Shown piece after piece: positions 61,593-64,000 of a stretch of DNA of 64,000 bases. The position numbers and the translations under genes are program-made. Every line of letters begins with the position of its first letter. The stretch's first letter is position 1. A model generated the notes under the pieces. It saw only the letters and a program-made list of their open reading frames with translations. It was not told the DNA's origin and searched no databases. Source of the DNA: JAUXFS01 sp963772635 (lineage in GTDB: Bacteria > Pseudomonadota > Alphaproteobacteria > Rhodospirillales > Defluviicoccaceae); contig CAVYYK010000056.1 of NCBI GenBank assembly GCA_963772635.1, positions 1 through 64,000 of the forward strand, written 5' to 3'.

Positions 61593-61847
61593 ATGGAAAA
61601 GGAACTGATCCTCGCTAAACTCAAGGGGTTTCTCGTCGACCTGTTCGAAGTGCCGGAAGAGGATATCACCCTGAAGGCAAGGCTCTCCGAGGACCTCGAC
61701 CTCGACAGCATCGACGCCGTCGATCTCGTCGTGAAGCTTCAGGAATTGACAGGACAAAGAATCAAGCCGGACGAGTTCAAGTCGGTCCGGACGGTTCAAG
61801 ACGTGGTGGATCGGGTTTATGAATTATTCGAGAAGGGTGAAGCCTGA
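61593..61847 (+). CDS. Acyl carrier protein, second of two
   Basis: An 84-residue acidic ACP with the attachment motif EDLDLDSIDAVDLVVKLQEL. It lies 15 bases after the first ACP, and its last 29 bases overlap the next gene. The two ACPs are clearly different in sequence, so they are not a recent duplication. Confidence 0.92.
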   Translation: MEKELILAKLKGFLVDLFEVPEEDITLKARLSEDLDLDSIDAVDLVVKLQELTGQRIKPDEFKSVRTVQDVVDRVYELFEKGEA

Positions 61848-62403
61848 GCCTCTTGCGGTTTTGTTTGCCGTATTCTCCATATTCTATCCCGTATTTGCGG
61901 TGATCTCGATCCGTACGGTCGGGCCGGTTCCCGTCGTCGTGATATTGTGCGTCATCCTCCTTCTTCGGATCTTCGTACCGTCGATGCGAAAGAAGCTCGG
62001 GTTCCTGACGTGGGGGCTTCTGGCCGCGGTCGTGGGCGTTGCCGGAATCGCCGCCTTCGACGCGCAGTTGTCCGTTCGGCTGTATCCGGTCCTGATAAAC
62101 GCCGCGATGTTCGTCTCGTTCGCAGTGACTCTGATCCATCCACCCAGCATGATTGAAATGTTCACGCGTATCACGGAACCGGACCTTCCGCCGGCCGGCG
62201 TCGCTTACACGCGCAAGGTCACCCTCGTGTGGGTGGGTTTCTTTGCGCTCAACGGTGCGATTGCTCTATTTACGGTGGTCGCGGGCTCCTGGACGGTGTG
62301 GATGGTGTACAACGGCTTCATTTCATACGTGGCGGCGGGGTGCTTGTTTCTGGTCGAATACCTGGTTCGGCAGAGAGTCAGAGGCTCGGAAGCGGAGGCC
62401 TGA
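61819..62403 (+). CDS. COG4648-type membrane protein of aryl polyene clusters
   Basis: A 194-residue protein with five to six hydrophobic helices, from AVLFAVFSIFYPVFAVISIR to YNGFISYVAAGCLFLVEYLV, and the block IEMFTRITEPDLPPAGVAYT conserved in COG4648. The role is unknown, but the gene is a constant part of aryl polyene loci. It overlaps the upstream ACP by 29 bases and precedes the ligase by 5 bases. Confidence 0.85.
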   Translation: MNYSRRVKPEPLAVLFAVFSIFYPVFAVISIRTVGPVPVVVILCVILLLRIFVPSMRKKLGFLTWGLLAAVVGVAGIAAFDAQLSVRLYPVLINAAMFVSFAVTLIHPPSMIEMFTRITEPDLPPAGVAYTRKVTLVWVGFFALNGAIALFTVVAGSWTVWMVYNGFISYVAAGCLFLVEYLVRQRVRGSEAEA

Positions 62404-62408
62404 CGGCA

Positions 62409-64000
62409 ATGGCCGGACTTTGGGAGAGCATCGCGACCGCCGACGCCAACCGCACGATGTTCCTGTCCGGTGGCACGCCGATCACGGCTGGCGAGATCCG
62501 CGCCGCGATCGACCTCAACATCGATCTGATCGCCGACAAACAGGGGCCGGTGTTCCTGCACACCCGCTCGGCCGCGATGTTTGTCGTCGGTCTGATGGTT
62601 TGTGCCAGGTCGGCGCGCGACGTTGTTTGTCCCGCCCACGCCGGCGTGGACTATTTGGCCGAGATCGGTGTCGGCAACGGCGTATTCCTCACCGACGCCT
62701 CGGCAGGCGTTCCGGGCGAACTGCGGATGCGTATGCCCAAGACCGCGCAACCGGCATCGTCCGCGACCTTGGGAGCGCGTCCGGACGAGCATCTGCGGTT
62801 GACGTTTTTTACTTCCGGCTCGACCGGAACGCCGAAGGCCGTCGAGAAGACCCTGAGCCAGTTGGAAATAGAGGGCCCCGTTCTCGAAAGCCTGTGGGGC
62901 GAGGCGCCGGGCCCGGTCTTCGGAACGGTATCGCACCAACATATTTACGGGATGTTGTTTCGGGTTGTCTGGCCGATAACGGCGGGCCGTCCAAGCGGGG
63001 ACCTCCAGGCCGACTTCTGGGAGCAGCTTGCTGACCTGCTCACCCCGGGCAGTCTTCTTGTCACCAGCCCGGCGCATCTGACGCGCCTTCCCGACGCACC
63101 CGTGCTGAACCGATGCCGGCCGCAGATGATCTTTTCCTCGGGCGGTCCGCTGCCATTCGCGGCGGCGCAGGATTGCAATGGCGCCCTCGGGAGATGGCCC
63201 GTCGAGGTTCTCGGCAGCACCGAGACCGGCACCGTCGCGTGGCGCCAGCGGTGCAGCCCCGATGAACCGTGGACGCCGGTGCCCGGCGTCGGAGTCTCCA
63301 TCGATCAGGACGGCTGTCTGGCGGTCCGATCGGCATTCATCGGTGATCTCGAGCAAATCTCCATGGGTGACCTGATCGAAATGGTCGAGGGCAACAGGTT
63401 CAGGCTGATGGGGCGCATCGACCGGGTGGTCAAGGTCGAGGGCCGGCGCGTTTCGCTAACTCGGGTCGAGGAGGCGCTGGGCGACCTCGAGGAAGTGGCG
63501 GAGGTGGCGGTGGTCGCTCTGCCGCATCGCAGCGGCGCCCTCGGAGCCGTGGTCGTCCTCGGCCCGACGGGCGCTTCGCAACTGACGGAGAAAGGGGCGT
63601 TTCGACTGTCGCGCCAATTGCGGAGGACCTTGGCCGGGCGGCTCGAGCCGATGGAGCGCCCCAAGTTCTGGCGGTTCGTGCCGAAACTGCCGGTGAACAG
63701 CCAGGGCAAGCGGATCGCCGCGGACTTTCGCGCGCTCTTCGAGAAATCGGCGAAGGTGGAGCAAAACGCACCGGACGTGCGCCGCTTGGACGATCGGCGG
63801 GCGGAATTCGACATCCGCCTGGACGCCGACATGGTCTGGTTTGACGGGCATTTTCCGGATCAGCCGATATTCCCCGGCGTGGCGCAGGTGCATCTGGCCG
63901 TTACCTCGGCCGAACGCGTCTGGAACTGGCGCCCGACAACCGACCGGTTGAGCCGCGTCAAGTTCCGCAGGGTCCTGCGCCCCGGGGACCGGATACGTCT
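62409..64000 (+). CDS. Acyl-CoA/ACP synthetase fused to hot-dog dehydratase (incomplete at window end)
   Basis: Open from ATG 62409 to the window edge (530 codons, no stop). The AMP-binding domain has the P-loop LTFFTSGSTGTPKAVEK (residues 131-147), EVLGSTETGTVAWR near 280 and LMGRIDRVVKVEGRRVSL near 340. From about residue 465 a second domain starts: LDADMVWFDGHFPDQPIFPG, the hot-dog dehydratase pattern with its catalytic His. In most aryl polyene clusters ligase and dehydratase are separate or paired; here they are one chain. The ligase would activate the aryl starter acid and the dehydratase would act in each extension cycle. Confidence 0.85.
   Translation, partial: MAGLWESIATADANRTMFLSGGTPITAGEIRAAIDLNIDLIADKQGPVFLHTRSAAMFVVGLMVCARSARDVVCPAHAGVDYLAEIGVGNGVFLTDASAGVPGELRMRMPKTAQPASSATLGARPDEHLRLTFFTSGSTGTPKAVEKTLSQLEIEGPVLESLWGEAPGPVFGTVSHQHIYGMLFRVVWPITAGRPSGDLQADFWEQLADLLTPGSLLVTSPAHLTRLPDAPVLNRCRPQMIFSSGGPLPFAAAQDCNGALGRWPVEVLGSTETGTVAWRQRCSPDEPWTPVPGVGVSIDQDGCLAVRSAFIGDLEQISMGDLIEMVEGNRFRLMGRIDRVVKVEGRRVSLTRVEEALGDLEEVAEVAVVALPHRSGALGAVVVLGPTGASQLTEKGAFRLSRQLRRTLAGRLEPMERPKFWRFVPKLPVNSQGKRIAADFRALFEKSAKVEQNAPDVRRLDDRRAEFDIRLDADMVWFDGHFPDQPIFPGVAQVHLAVTSAERVWNWRPTTDRLSRVKFRRVLRPGDRIR

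Overview
The window looks like a piece of a high-GC alphaproteobacterial chromosome, most like Rhodospirillales. The reasons are an ECF sigma factor of the RpoE type with a ChrR zinc-cupin anti-sigma factor, an RpoH-type sigma-32, an FeS bacterial photolyase, a cyanide-insensitive type bd oxidase, UbiG and FAS1 genes, and a 2-aminoethylphosphonate pathway of proteobacterial style. The first ~1.05 kb and 38.65-39.97 kb are clearly AT-rich and do not match the rest. No rRNA gene, convincing tRNA gene, CRISPR array or complete autonomous insertion sequence was found.

Layout. 0-3.2 kb is a graveyard of broken mobile and accessory pieces: a LivK-type binding-protein fragment, an IS1595 transposase start, a frameshifted TacA-TacT toxin-antitoxin pair and a tyrosine-recombinase scrap. 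3.2-18 kb is a photo-oxidative stress island: rpoH-DUF2177; SDR-photolyase; FAD oxidoreductase-DUF1365-cyclopropane synthase-MFS-DUF3833; rpoE-chrR-DUF6134-SDR; glutathione peroxidase; adenylate cyclase. 18-26.5 kb has small conserved genes, LrgAB, a TetR regulator, CIA30-folE, a short LOV photoreceptor, DUF3429, a photolyase relic with DUF2256, and an SDR-renalase-ubiG operon. 26.8-31.3 kb carries cioAB with a DUF2474 subunit, DCC, DUF427 and yajC. 31.5-37.4 kb has a methyltransferase, D-lactate dehydrogenase, SDRs, a FAS1 protein, prolyl aminopeptidase and a nuclease. 37.4-41.6 kb is repeat-rich and gene-poor, with two AT-rich paralogous genes and a VapBC-type pair. 41.6-51 kb has a Na/Pi transporter, a large cadherin-like secreted protein, an EamA transporter with a 266-bp MITE at its 5' end, a PEP-CTERM protein and a TPR protein. 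51-59 kb is a LysR-pbfA-phnW-phnX-Na/Pi phosphonate cluster, split by a low-GC insertion. 59-64 kb is the start of an aryl-polyene-type cluster that runs off the window.

How it fits together. Reading upstream regions by eye, I find nine sites of the form nnATCn-N18-TAnnnn, always with an 18-base spacer, in front of rpoE itself, rpoH, SDR-phr, the FAD-oxidoreductase operon, gpx, the cyclase, folE, ubiG and fas1. These resemble the RpoE/ChrR promoter known from Rhodobacter sphaeroides. They suggest one singlet-oxygen regulon covering about 31 kb, which also takes in pterin synthesis, ubiquinone methylation and a secreted FAS1 protein.

Caution. About twenty single-gene reading-frame breaks occur in otherwise well conserved genes (for example phnX, pbfA, both Na/Pi transporters, a LysR and D-lactate dehydrogenase). 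They are so evenly spread that uncorrected indels in the assembly are a likelier cause than mass gene decay. Genes called broken below should be read with that in mind.
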